NCBI GenBank assembly: GCA_017430535.1
Contig: JAFRMR010000001.1
Span: 1-64,000, forward strand
Direction: 5' to 3'
Length of the DNA stretch: 64,000 nucleotides
From: Clostridia bacterium
Lineage (GTDB): Bacteria; Bacillota; Clostridia; Oscillospirales; Acutalibacteraceae
Numbering within the stretch: the stretch's first letter is position 1; the number at the start of each line of letters is the position of its first letter. Shown here in pieces: positions 7,478 to 16,251 of this stretch. The notes beneath the pieces are model-generated. The model was not told the DNA's origin and searched no databases. It saw only the letters and a list, made by a program, of their open reading frames with translations. The translations under genes and the position numbers were made by a program.

Positions 7478-8947
7478 TCATTTCAGTTCATCGCAAAGGG
7501 CGAGGAGTTCGTTTACGCGGTCAACGATACGCTGCTGTTCAGCAAGCGGAGGAATTGGAACGAGCATTTTGCTTAAAATGGCATGATTTAAGTTATTCAT
7601 GGTAGCTCCTACTGATTCTCCGCCAAGATATTTCTTTGCATATGTCGACGAAAAAAGCTTTATTAAATAGTTGCAACACATCAATGAACTTGGTTTCATA
7701 AAGAAAGAACCTGTACCGCAAAGCCATCCGTCCTCGATGTCTGTGATAACAGCACAACGACCCATCTCTCCACGTCTACCCATAACAATTACGCCTTTTT
7801 CCAAACGGTAAGATGAAAGCCGTTTAGCAGTTTCATTTGATACCATCATTTTTTTTGATGGATTTATATGTTCGTCAACGATATTAGCAGGATTAACAAG
7901 CGGAACACCATCGCTGATGTAATCTGATTTATGCAGCATGCTTCCAAACGGACCAGTTGACATAAAATTGATAACATTTGCAAACCTTACCCACGCCCAG
8001 CATTCTGGTATTTCAAACGGGATTTCCTCTTGCGTTATCGGCGAAAGGGGCTTTTCTTTTTTTATTTTGCCTTCTTTAATAAGTTGTTCTTTTTCGGCAC
8101 GGATACGTTTCAACAGTTCTGATGCCGGCTCGTCGGAAGGGTTGCGTTCTGTGAGTTTTCCCTGAATCGCCTGCTGCAGAATGGATTTGCGGAGTTTGTC
8201 CGGGAATTCCGTGTTCAGTTGGTCTAACTTTTCTTCCGCTTTTCCATACGCTTCCACCAGAGGCAACAGCTCTTCTATTTTTGCCACTATACGCTTTTGT
8301 TCGTTTAATGGCGGCACAGGAATAGGCGTGCTTTTGAGAATCGTTTGATTTATATTCATCTGTGCCATTCCCTTGCCTTTTGCAACGAAAATGTCCTTCA
8401 GACCAACAAGGATATAGTACAGATAATCAATATTATAATCACCAAAGAATGTAATTCCTGCAACAGCCTGATTAGTGGCCGCATCTATGTTGAGTATTCC
8501 AACTGTCCCAATAGTAGCAAAAATCGTATAAAGCAATGTACCTTTAGAAAAGACCTTGGCCGAAGAAGCATTTAGCCCAGCGTCAGTGATGCTTTCTTCT
8601 GCGCTTGTAACATATTTAGATGAAATATCGCCGATTTTTACCAATGGAATACTACCGTTCCAATATGATGAGTTTGTTCTGGAAGGCGTTCCCCCTGAAG
8701 ATATTGAAGATATCTCTGAAATTCTAACCCATTCCCAACTGTCTGGTATTTCAAAAGGTGTTTCATCTTCTGTAATTGGAGAAAGAGGTTTGTCTTTTTT
8801 GATCTTGCCATCATTTATCAGATGTTCTTTCTTTGCTTTAATCCGTTTCAGCAATTCCGATGCTGGTTCATCATTTGGATCCTGCGGTACCAGTTTGCCT
8901 TGTACTGCAAGCTGAAGGATAGCGTTTTTTAATTCCTGTGCGGTCAT
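7478..8947 (-). CDS. hsdS: Type I restriction-modification specificity subunit
   Basis: 489 residues with two target-recognition domains in the usual tandem form. Each half starts with a conserved leader (AVQGKLVPQDPNDEPASELL and AIQGKLTERNPSDEPASELL) and a PFEIPDSWEWVR or PFEIPECWAWVR entry. Each ends in PVPPLNEQKRIVAKIEELL or PIPPLAEQQRIVDRVNELL, the coiled-coil spacer that sets the distance between half-sites. HsdS contacts the two halves of a bipartite DNA site and guides HsdM and HsdR. The two leaders also form a direct DNA repeat (about 8045-8165 and 8765-8915) that could swap recognition domains by recombination. The ATG overlaps the hsdM stop by 4 bases, behind GGAGGG. Confidence 0.95.
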   Translation of the reverse strand: MTAQELKNAILQLAVQGKLVPQDPNDEPASELLKRIKAKKEHLINDGKIKKDKPLSPITEDETPFEIPDSWEWVRISEISSISSGGTPSRTNSSYWNGSIPLVKIGDISSKYVTSAEESITDAGLNASSAKVFSKGTLLYTIFATIGTVGILNIDAATNQAVAGITFFGDYNIDYLYYILVGLKDIFVAKGKGMAQMNINQTILKSTPIPVPPLNEQKRIVAKIEELLPLVEAYGKAEEKLDQLNTEFPDKLRKSILQQAIQGKLTERNPSDEPASELLKRIRAEKEQLIKEGKIKKEKPLSPITQEEIPFEIPECWAWVRFANVINFMSTGPFGSMLHKSDYISDGVPLVNPANIVDEHINPSKKMMVSNETAKRLSSYRLEKGVIVMGRRGEMGRCAVITDIEDGWLCGTGSFFMKPSSLMCCNYLIKLFSSTYAKKYLGGESVGATMNNLNHAILSKMLVPIPPLAEQQRIVDRVNELLALCDELK

Positions 8948-10392
8948 ATATTACCCTCCAGTTTTGCCGTTATCTCCGCTAAAATGCGGTCAATTTCAGT
9001 ATTAAGTTCTGCTCTTTCCTTTTCATATTTTGATATCAGTTCATTGGGTTCAAGGATTTCTTCTTCAACACGAGGGAAAGGGCAGCACTTATCAAAATCA
9101 TAGTTCAGGTCACGCAGTTCTTCAACGGTATAAAAGCGTGCCTTATCAAACCCATCAACCGTAACGGGCCGCTTATCCTGCCACCATTCACGAACAGGGT
9201 TAAAGTGTTTATCCTCCATCGGTTTGGTTTTTGTAAAGCTCTTAACGCCTTCAGGATAGTCGAGACGGTAAAACCATACGCCGCGGCTGGTAACGCCTTT
9301 TTGGAAGAAAATAAGGTTTGTATTCACACTTGCATACGGCTTAAACACCTGCGGTAAACGAATAACGGTATGTAACCCGTATTCTTTCAGCAGTTTTTCT
9401 TTTAAAGTCGCTTTTACTCCATCGCCGAACATAAATCCGTCAGGCAAAACAACACCTGCTCGCCCATGGTCTTTGAGTAAATGCATAATAAGCGCCATAA
9501 ATAAATCGGCGGTTTCGCTTGTCTGAACATCGTTAGGGAAATTCTGTTTTATGGTTGCATCTTCTGCACCGCCAAACGGTGGATTTGCAACAATTACATC
9601 TACGCGATCTTTTGCTGCATAATCAGAGAGCGGTCTACCGAGGGAATTCTGATGACGGATGCGGGGAACTTCAATATCGTGAAGAATAAGGTTTGTCATT
9701 GCAAGCAGATACGGCAGAGGCTTTTTCTCCCAGCCGTTTATAGTTGTTTGCAGTTTTTCCAATTCTTCAGTGTTTGTTACGCTGCCGAGATGAGCAATAG
9801 TGCTTGTTAAAAAGCCGCCTGTTCCACACGCGGGATCAAGAACTGTCTCGCCGAGTTTCGGATCGACTTTTTCAACTATAAAATTGGTTACAGGTCTGGG
9901 TGTATAAAACTCGCCTGCCCGGCCGGCGCTTTGCAGGTCTTTGAGCATGCCTTCATACAAATCGTTAAAAGTATGCTTCTGTGTTGCATCAATAAAATCA
10001 ACTTTTTCATTGATTCTGTTGATAAGCTGACGCAGATAAACGCCCGATTTCATATAGTTGTTAATATCTTCAAACACATTGCGGACAACATATTTACGCA
10101 TGTCGCCATCGGAAGCATCGAGCTTTTTAAGTTTTGAAAACAGCTTATCTACAAACGCAATCAGTTCATCGCCCGTGATGCCTTCTTTGTCAGCCGCCCA
10201 ATCGCGCCAGCGGAATCCTTCCGGAATTACAGCGTGGTAATCCGGACGGAACTCCCACTCCATTTCCTTTGCATCAAAGGCTTTGAGAAACAGAAGCCAG
10301 GTTATCTGTTCAATATATTGCGCATCGCCGTTAAGGCCGGCATCTTTGCGCATAATATCTTCGAGTGATTTTATCAATGCAGACATTGCCAT
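8944..10392 (-). CDS. hsdM: Type I restriction-modification DNA adenine methyltransferase
   Basis: 482 residues, normal for HsdM. The N-terminal helical HsdM domain (SLEDIMRKDAG, WLLFLKAFDAKE) is followed by the N6-adenine methylase core with SAM-binding motif DPACGTGGFLTS and catalytic NPPFGG. ETADLFMALIMHLLKDHGRA and GVVLPDGFMFGDG are further family blocks. It methylates the host site and forms the M2S complex with HsdS. AAGGAG lies 8 bases before ATG 10392. It follows hsdR by 12 bases and overlaps hsdS by 4, so the three are co-transcribed and translationally coupled. Confidence 0.96.
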   Translation of the reverse strand: MAMSALIKSLEDIMRKDAGLNGDAQYIEQITWLLFLKAFDAKEMEWEFRPDYHAVIPEGFRWRDWAADKEGITGDELIAFVDKLFSKLKKLDASDGDMRKYVVRNVFEDINNYMKSGVYLRQLINRINEKVDFIDATQKHTFNDLYEGMLKDLQSAGRAGEFYTPRPVTNFIVEKVDPKLGETVLDPACGTGGFLTSTIAHLGSVTNTEELEKLQTTINGWEKKPLPYLLAMTNLILHDIEVPRIRHQNSLGRPLSDYAAKDRVDVIVANPPFGGAEDATIKQNFPNDVQTSETADLFMALIMHLLKDHGRAGVVLPDGFMFGDGVKATLKEKLLKEYGLHTVIRLPQVFKPYASVNTNLIFFQKGVTSRGVWFYRLDYPEGVKSFTKTKPMEDKHFNPVREWWQDKRPVTVDGFDKARFYTVEELRDLNYDFDKCCPFPRVEEEILEPNELISKYEKERAELNTEIDRILAEITAKLEGNI

Positions 10393-10404
10393 AACAGTAT
10401 CTCC

Positions 10405-12741
10405 TTATGCAGCGTAAATTGCTGTTTCAAGTTCTTTTATAGCTTCACGGTATTTTTCAATACCGCCGAAAATAGAGTTGATAATATAAACTTGCGTGCC
10501 ATATTGTTTGATGGGGTCAACCTTCAAAACATCAACATTCTCAAGGTCATCAAGACCGCTGTCAGCATATTTTGTCAAAAGCGCGTCAAGAATCTCGGCG
10601 GCTTTTTCGCCGTATTTAGTGAAGTAATTCCTTTTGCGAACATGTTCTGCGCGCTCTTTTCGTGTATGCGGCGGTTGATCAAATACTATGTGCAGAATCA
10701 AATCAAAGGGATCAAGATCTTTTCCGATTTCGTCACAGAGATCATCAAAGAAAACACCTCGCTTTTCCAATTCTTCTATTACCGCTTGCTTTCTGTCAGC
10801 ATCATTCCATGCGGAAAGGAAATCATAAAGCGACGCATATTGATTAAGAACATTGCGCTTTGTATAGTCAATCAAGCTCTCTGTAATCAAATTGCCACTT
10901 TTATCAAGATACTGAACATGCTGTTGAGAAACGGTAACTGGTGTGCCGCCAAGAACAAATTTCTGTTTCTTTTCTCTGTCGGGAGGTGTCACTTTGGGCG
11001 GCTTATCCGGTTCTGTATCAGGTTTTTTAGGATCGAAGCCCTCCTGTTTCTCAATCGGGCCGTCAAAATCAGGATCGTGGAAAAGACGGGTAACATCTCG
11101 AAAATCAAATATTGTGAAATAAAGTTTCCCGAGATCTTCCCTCACGCGAGTGCCGCGGCCGATGATTTGTTTAAACTCCGTCATTGAGCGAATGTTTGAA
11201 TCCAAAACAATATATTTAACCGTTTGAACATCGACTCCTGTTGAAAGCAGTTTTGATGTTGTAACAAGAACAGGGTATTGACTTTCAACATTTCTGAAAT
11301 TGTCGAGTTGCTTAACACCCTCCTCGTCATTTGCAGTTATACGCATTACATATCTGTCATCCAAAGCACACATATCGGCATTTTCATTAATCAGAGCACG
11401 GCGCATACGGTCAGCATGCTCCTGATCCACACAGAAGAATATGGTTTTATCCATTCTGCAATCATGCTTTTTAAGGTAATCGGATACGGTTTTTGCTACT
11501 AACTTGGTGCGCTTTTCTAGAATAAGATTTTTATCAAAATCGGTTGTGTTATAAACGCGGTTGTCTATAACCTCACCGTTGTCATCAAGCTGACCTTCAT
11601 AAGGAACAAAGCCTTCAACATCACGGTCAAAGAACACTCGGATTACACGATAAGGCGCAAGGAAGCCGTCATCAATACCTTGCTTAAGAGAATAGGTATA
11701 AATCGGTTCGCCGAAATAATCAATATTTGAAACGGCGTTTGTTTCTTTGGGTGTAGCGGTCAAACCAATCTGTGTTGCTGAAGTAAAATACTCCAGCACC
11801 TCGCGCCATTGACTATCAGCTTTTGCGCTGCCTCGATGGCACTCATCTACAACAATCAAATCAAAGAATCCGGGGCTGAACTGCTCAAACAAACTGTTAG
11901 CATCTTCATCTTCACCTGTAAGGCCCTGATAAAGCGCCAGATAGATTTCGTGGGCAGTATCGAAATTTTGCTTTGTTACCCAGGTCATTTTATCCTTAAA
12001 AGGAGCAAAATCATTAGTGAAGGTCTGAGAAATCAAAGCAGTTCGGTCGGCAAGGAATAAAATGCGTTTTTTAATTCCGGCTTTCCATAAACGCCAGATA
12101 ATCTGAAATGCAGTATATGTTTTGCCTGTGCCGGTCGCCATGACAAGCAGAACACGGTTCTCTCCATTTGCAATAGCCTCAACGGTTTTGTTTATGGCGT
12201 TCATCTGATAATAACGCGGCTGCTTATCCGGATTATCGGAGTAATAAGGTTCATCAATAATAGTATCCTGAGCGGGGTTGATATGTGCTTGCTCGTGATA
12301 CATTTGCCAAAGGGTTTCAGGTGAGGGGAACTCATCCAGAGACAGTGTCACCTCAACATCGCCTTCGGTAATATATTTGTTATGAAAAAGAAAGCCGTCG
12401 CCGTTGGAGGAAAAAACAAACGGAACATCCATCATCTTTGCATAGTTCAATGCCTGTTGCATACCATCACCGATAGTATGGTTGTTGTCTTTTGCCTCTA
12501 TAATTGCAATAGGTTTATTGGGTTTATAAAATAGAACATAATCTGCTTTAAGCGGCATTTCTCTTTTACAGGTTTTGCCCCTTGCAATAATGCGGCCTTT
12601 GGTAATAGGATACTCTTCCCTCATTTGAGCAAAGGAATCCCAACCCGCATTTACAATTGCAGGTGTTATATACTTTGTGCGAATATCCATTTCGGATAGT
12701 TCTTTTTTATTTGTTGCAGGATTCACCACGATGACCCCCAA
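10405..12741 (-). CDS. hsdR: Type I restriction endonuclease motor subunit
   Basis: 778 residues of the EcoEI-like class. The N-terminal HsdR nuclease domain shows KADYVLFYKPNKPIAIIEAK, the PD-(D/E)XK core. The helicase part has Walker A VMATGTGKTYTAF, DEAD-type box DECHRGS, motif III LTATP and motif VI IIGRGTRVRED. The C-terminal EcoEI_R_C region follows a linker rich in proline and charge (KKPDTEPDKPPKVTPPDR). It translocates DNA and cleaves unmethylated target DNA with HsdM/HsdS. The longest start is TTG 12741; GTG 12729, spaced 4 bases from GGGGGT, is more likely. Confidence 0.95.
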   Translation of the reverse strand: MGVIVVNPATNKKELSEMDIRTKYITPAIVNAGWDSFAQMREEYPITKGRIIARGKTCKREMPLKADYVLFYKPNKPIAIIEAKDNNHTIGDGMQQALNYAKMMDVPFVFSSNGDGFLFHNKYITEGDVEVTLSLDEFPSPETLWQMYHEQAHINPAQDTIIDEPYYSDNPDKQPRYYQMNAINKTVEAIANGENRVLLVMATGTGKTYTAFQIIWRLWKAGIKKRILFLADRTALISQTFTNDFAPFKDKMTWVTKQNFDTAHEIYLALYQGLTGEDEDANSLFEQFSPGFFDLIVVDECHRGSAKADSQWREVLEYFTSATQIGLTATPKETNAVSNIDYFGEPIYTYSLKQGIDDGFLAPYRVIRVFFDRDVEGFVPYEGQLDDNGEVIDNRVYNTTDFDKNLILEKRTKLVAKTVSDYLKKHDCRMDKTIFFCVDQEHADRMRRALINENADMCALDDRYVMRITANDEEGVKQLDNFRNVESQYPVLVTTSKLLSTGVDVQTVKYIVLDSNIRSMTEFKQIIGRGTRVREDLGKLYFTIFDFRDVTRLFHDPDFDGPIEKQEGFDPKKPDTEPDKPPKVTPPDREKKQKFVLGGTPVTVSQQHVQYLDKSGNLITESLIDYTKRNVLNQYASLYDFLSAWNDADRKQAVIEELEKRGVFFDDLCDEIGKDLDPFDLILHIVFDQPPHTRKERAEHVRKRNYFTKYGEKAAEILDALLTKYADSGLDDLENVDVLKVDPIKQYGTQVYIINSIFGGIEKYREAIKELETAIYAA

Positions 12742-12990
12742 TAATCAATTGTTACAAACAAAGGCAACATTCTCCCATAATATAATTATTATATCATGCA
12801 CACGCGTTGATTACAATATAAATAATAGGACTGCCCTATTCTAATTCTAACACAGTCACAGTCCCAAAATATGTAGTTTTTTGACGAGAGATTCTTCAAC
12901 CGCTCATTGAAAAGCTTTGTAAATAAAGGGCTTGTGGCAAAATGCAACCCCCTTCGATATTTTCTATCAAAATATACGGTGCAACGCATC

Positions 12991-13034
12991 AAATCCCTTA
13001 TATATCAAGGCTTTCCGAGATTTATAAGGGATTT
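12991..13034. repeat. 12-bp inverted repeat upstream of hsdR
   Basis: AAATCCCTTATA (12991-13002) and TATAAGGGATTT (13023-13034) are perfect inverted arms around a 20-base centre. This lies in the 592-base gap 12742-13333, which holds no credible gene. Such arms around a non-repeated core occur at recombinase attachment regions, and could mark the right boundary of the restriction island. Confidence 0.45.
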
Positions 13035-13090
13035 TTATTTTTCTGAAAACGACTGAAAATCGTTAAAAAATACCATTTTTATGCAGATGA

Positions 13091-13189
13091 ACGGATATTT
13101 TTACGGATATTTGATTTAGTGTTTTCGTCAGTAATTTCAACGGTTTATTAAGTAATGGTTTTTATAAAAAAGCGTTCAAACGGATATTT
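13091..13189 (+). repeat. Three direct copies of ACGGATATTT
   Basis: ACGGATATTT occurs at 13091-13100, 13103-13112 and 13180-13189. Short direct repeats beside an inverted-repeat core resemble arm-type integrase binding sites. No integrase gene is in the window, so this is only suggestive. Confidence 0.35.
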
Positions 13190-13217
13190 TTTGTAAAATT
13201 CCGTAAAAAACAAAAAA

Positions 13218-13260
13218 TCGCCCCTGCCGAGACCATTAATTCGGTCTGCGACAGAGGCGG
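13218..13260 (-). terminator. Terminator of the amide-hydrolase operon
   Basis: An imperfect stem CGCCcCTGcCGaGACC / GGTCtgCGaCAGaGGCG with a short loop. On the minus strand it is followed by ATTTTTTGTTTTTT and lies just beyond the end of the 13334-14518 gene. A T run on the plus side makes it bidirectional. Confidence 0.7.
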
Positions 13261-13333
13261 TTTTTGTCTGTGATGCGTCATAATATTTTCTTCCAATCTA
13301 TTCGGGAATTGCCATCCTTAATATCTTCCTCTT

Positions 13334-14518
13334 TCAATGGGACCACTTCGTATCAGGGTAGGCGGAATACTCAATTGATTCCCTGTCAATTACTTTGCAG
13401 GGCTCGTTAATATTGAAGGTATATATTTTTTTGTAATCTGCGTTGGCGGCAATTTTCAATGTGCCTTCGCCGGTGTTGTAAACAGCGCTCCACAGGGCAA
13501 TAATGCTCCAGGGGTATTTATCGTGCTTATAATCAAGCTTAACATAAGAGAGAAGGTCCATAGCCTCTCTCTGGGTGAGGGTGCCGTTTTTGGCTCTGAG
13601 CACGCTCTTGACCGATTCAATGCGATCCTCGCCGTGCTGCTCAATTTTATATGAGCCGATGTCTTTAGTAAGGCTGAAATTGGCGGCGTACTGCTGCTTA
13701 AGGCCGTCATCTTCATAAACGGAGCCGGTAACGGGGCAGGCGGAGCTGCCGCGCTCATAAACATGCAGAACGCTGTCAATATATTCCACAACCACGCTTC
13801 TGCCCTGTGCATCAATAATCTGGTAATGATAATTTGTCCAGAGAGAATCGTGCATATTGTATTTTTTAATAAGCTCAACAGCTTCGTCAACATTTGCGCA
13901 GGTGTCAAGCACGGCGCGTATCATAGCGGTGGTTGTTATATCCTTTTTGCCCGGGGCGGTCTGATTTGTGGCCTTTGCCCTCAGCTGGAGAACGGCAATG
14001 GCAAGCCCTTTTTCATTCATACCATCCACACAGCAGTAGGGCGCAAGAAGAGTTCTGTATGAATTGAAACGGTTAAAGCGCAGGGATGTACCGTAAGCCA
14101 TAAAATTATTATCAACAACCGAAATTGAAGCGTATGCGTTATCGGGATGAGTCCACACAACAAAGCAGGGAGCGATTCTGAAATCAAAGTTCCTTGCAAG
14201 CAGATGGCCCCCTTCGGGTGTGAAGGCCTCAAATGTTGTGCAGCCCGCCCCTTCATCCGTGCCGGGCTTGAATACCCGCAGGCCGAAGGTAAGGGCATCG
14301 GCGGCAAACGCCATAAGCTCACCGATTGAGGATACTCCCTTTTCCATAAGCTCGGGCAAATGGTAATCATTGCGGTAATCCAGTAGATAAATATTGTTAT
14401 CCAGCTTTTTAACGGAATGTATGGTTGCGCCCTGGTTGTTTTTGAAATCATTTATCTTTCCGGGTAATTTTTTTATTGCCTCGCCTGTTTTTGAAACTGC
14501 ATCCGAAATAATGCTCAT
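13334..14518 (-). CDS. Linear amide C-N hydrolase / choloylglycine-hydrolase-like Ntn hydrolase
   Basis: 394 residues. Cys93 in DEGAGCTTFEAFTPEG is the likely N-terminal nucleophile after autocleavage of a propeptide, as in acyl-CoA:6-APA acyltransferase and NAAA-type enzymes. Supporting family blocks are HLLARNFDFR (the substrate-site Asp region), CCVDGMNEKGLAIAVL, VDEAVELIKKYNMHD and a conserved NY..Q..D-like stretch around NYHYQIIDAQGRSVVVEYID. Substrate cannot be told; bile-salt hydrolases have Cys near residue 2, so a bile-salt role is less likely. No signal peptide. It follows the metallophosphoesterase gene by 66 bases on the same strand, behind AAAGGAGAA, and probably shares its transcript. 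Confidence 0.75.
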   Translation of the reverse strand: MSIISDAVSKTGEAIKKLPGKINDFKNNQGATIHSVKKLDNNIYLLDYRNDYHLPELMEKGVSSIGELMAFAADALTFGLRVFKPGTDEGAGCTTFEAFTPEGGHLLARNFDFRIAPCFVVWTHPDNAYASISVVDNNFMAYGTSLRFNRFNSYRTLLAPYCCVDGMNEKGLAIAVLQLRAKATNQTAPGKKDITTTAMIRAVLDTCANVDEAVELIKKYNMHDSLWTNYHYQIIDAQGRSVVVEYIDSVLHVYERGSSACPVTGSVYEDDGLKQQYAANFSLTKDIGSYKIEQHGEDRIESVKSVLRAKNGTLTQREAMDLLSYVKLDYKHDKYPWSIIALWSAVYNTGEGTLKIAANADYKKIYTFNINEPCKVIDRESIEYSAYPDTKWSH

Positions 14519-14584
14519 CAGCCTGTTCTCCTTTGATTTTTCAGTTATTGTGAATGCCGGAAGCTGTATTCTTCAGCCGGCCGG

Positions 14585-15679
14585 TTATTTTACGGCAAAA
14601 ATCTGCCCCTCATCTGTGGCAACCATATATTGCTTTAATGTGTGGGTAACCTGTGATACAAAATGAGCGTGATCGTGCCCCACAACAATTGCCTTAATAT
14701 TCGGCGTGCTTACAATCAGATCATAAAATTCGTTTGTGGCATCATTTGCCTTTTGTTCTTCAATCCAGGTATCTTCGTAATTATATTCGCGCATTACTTC
14801 TTCGGGAACTGCCATAAGCCACGCAGGGTGGGGATAGTCCAGCTTTTTCATCTGAAACTCAAATATATCCGGCGCATAAACCGGAACATGCAGGGCTAAA
14901 ATCACCGGCATACCGTCCGATATCTCTTCTTTGAATTTATCCAGCTGCCATTTCTCAATATTATGGAAAGAATTATCTATGACAATGAACTTGACGCCGT
15001 GCTCTTTGCGCACGGAAAAGCGTATGTTGTTTGTAAACGACGCCTGAACCTTATCCTCAACGCTCTTTCTGCGGGCAATGTCATCACCGTCATCCCAGAT
15101 ATATACATGATATTCGTGATTGCCTGCGCAGGCAAAAACATCGTTATTTGCAGTGAAATCTTTGGCGATATCAAGGTTTTTGCAGGAAACAAAGTCAATC
15201 AGGTCGCCGGTGTGAACTATGAGGGCGTTCAGCTCTTTTGCCTTAAAAGAAAGGTCATCCAGCACCCTGAGCGCTGCGGGCCAATCGTGCTCGCGGTTCT
15301 TTGCCGTTTCAACAAGCCTTTTGTCGCCGTAATCGCGCTCATCAATAAAGCCTGCGTGGTTATCCCCGGCGTGGATGAAATAAAACGGCTTATCGGCGCC
15401 TGCGTCAATTGTATCGTATGAAAACCACATACGGCCGCTGTCGGGATAAGTGCCGGCAATTCCGCAGAAAAAATAGGCGATATCATGGAAAAACCGCACA
15501 AATGAACCGCCTGTACCGGTGTGAAGCTCACCGCAGTAAAGGCAAAACTCCGGATTATCGGTAAACAGCCTTAAAAGGCTGTCGTTGTGATTGGCTGTGA
15601 TATCCTCTGCGTTTGCAGGCATAAAACAAACCGAAAGCAAAGGAATAACCGAAAGCAGCAGTGGTATTTTCTTTTTCAT
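14585..15679 (-). CDS. Exported calcineurin-type metallophosphoesterase
   Basis: 364 residues with a signal peptide (MKKKIPLLLSVIPLLSVCF, cleavage likely after PANA). All dinuclear metal-site motifs are present in order: D-x-H in GDNHAGF, GDLID, GNHEYHVY, His in ALHVPVYAP, and GHDHAHF near the end. The enzyme should hydrolyse a phosphoester outside the membrane; substrate unknown. TACGGAGG is well placed before ATG 15679. It is first in a probable two-gene operon with the Ntn hydrolase. It is divergent from the small EamA gene across a 143-base promoter region. Confidence 0.88.
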   Translation of the reverse strand: MKKKIPLLLSVIPLLSVCFMPANAEDITANHNDSLLRLFTDNPEFCLYCGELHTGTGGSFVRFFHDIAYFFCGIAGTYPDSGRMWFSYDTIDAGADKPFYFIHAGDNHAGFIDERDYGDKRLVETAKNREHDWPAALRVLDDLSFKAKELNALIVHTGDLIDFVSCKNLDIAKDFTANNDVFACAGNHEYHVYIWDDGDDIARRKSVEDKVQASFTNNIRFSVRKEHGVKFIVIDNSFHNIEKWQLDKFKEEISDGMPVILALHVPVYAPDIFEFQMKKLDYPHPAWLMAVPEEVMREYNYEDTWIEEQKANDATNEFYDLIVSTPNIKAIVVGHDHAHFVSQVTHTLKQYMVATDEGQIFAVK

Positions 15680-15713
15680 TTTTACCTCCGTAGGTTCGGA
15701 TTATATTAACACC

Positions 15714-15742
15714 TTGATTATTTTAAGGATTTGTGGTATAAT
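15714..15742 (+). promoter_or_regulatory. Strong sigma-A-type promoter of the small EamA gene
   Basis: TTGATT (15714-15719) and TATAAT (15737-15742) are separated by exactly 17 bases, with a TG two bases before the -10 box. Transcription would start near 15750, leaving a leader of about 73 bases. Confidence 0.7.
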
Positions 15743-15771
15743 AAATATATAATATATCGGTTGAGTACCTT

Positions 15772-15805
15772 CCGTGCACAAAGGCTGTTTGTGTGCGGAT
15801 TTTTT
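15772..15805 (+). terminator. Attenuator-like terminator in the EamA leader
   Basis: CCGTGCACAAA (15772-15782) pairs over 11 positions with TTTGTGTGCGG (15788-15798), and ATTTTTTT follows. It lies between the promoter at 15714-15742 and the Shine-Dalgarno GGGAGG, so full transcription of the gene requires read-through. A small GGT/ACC hairpin precedes it at about 15758-15770. No known riboswitch is recognised. Confidence 0.65.
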
Positions 15806-15822
15806 TATGGGAGGTTTTTATT

Positions 15823-16248
15823 ATGTGGTCAATGCTCTATCCTATAGTTATAATTGTGGTTTCCAACATTTTTTACAACATCTGCACAAAATCGGCGCCG
15901 GGTGAAGCCAACGCTTTTGCTGTGCTTACTGTCACCTACCTTGTGGCGGCGGCGGTTTCATTTGCAACCTTTTTAATTACTTCAAGGGGCAAAAACATTC
16001 TCACGGAGTTCGGCAAAACCAACTGGGCAACCTTTGTGCTGGGCATTGTTATTGTTGGCCTGGAGCTTGGGTATATACTCGCCTACCGCAACGGCTGGGC
16101 GATGAATACCGCCTCGGTTACCGCGAATATCACCCTTGCGGTTGCGCTGATTTTTGTGGCAATGATTTTTTACAAAGAAAAAATCACGGTAAGGCAGATT
16201 GCCGGTATTGTTCTGTGCGGCGGCGGGTTGGTGCTGATAAATATATAA
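15823..16248 (+). CDS. Small EamA/DMT-type membrane transporter (half-size)
   Basis: 141 residues, four to five hydrophobic spans (YPIVIIVVSNIFYNI, VLTVTYLVAAAVSFATFL, WATFVLGIVIVGLELGYIL, ASVTANITLAVALIFVAMIF, IAGIVLCGGGLVLINI). The closing G-x-x-L-x-G-x-G-L pattern and the E before the last span are typical of one EamA repeat. Full EamA transporters have two repeats, so this one would have to dimerise like EmrE-type proteins. I chose ATG 15823 because GGGAGG is 8 bases upstream; a longer GTG frame from 15793 starts inside the attenuator hairpin. Substrate unknown. Confidence 0.75.
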   Translation: MWSMLYPIVIIVVSNIFYNICTKSAPGEANAFAVLTVTYLVAAAVSFATFLITSRGKNILTEFGKTNWATFVLGIVIVGLELGYILAYRNGWAMNTASVTANITLAVALIFVAMIFYKEKITVRQIAGIVLCGGGLVLINI

Positions 16249-16251
16249 AAA

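Noticed and set aside
12789-12992. 67-codon minus-strand frame upstream of hsdR
   Set aside because: No ribosome site, no recognisable domain, AT-rich non-coding composition; better explained as intergenic DNA.
13334-14518. Calling the Ntn hydrolase a bile-salt hydrolase
   Set aside because: The nucleophile is Cys93 after a long leader, not the N-terminal Cys of bile-salt hydrolases, and substrate residues cannot be verified.
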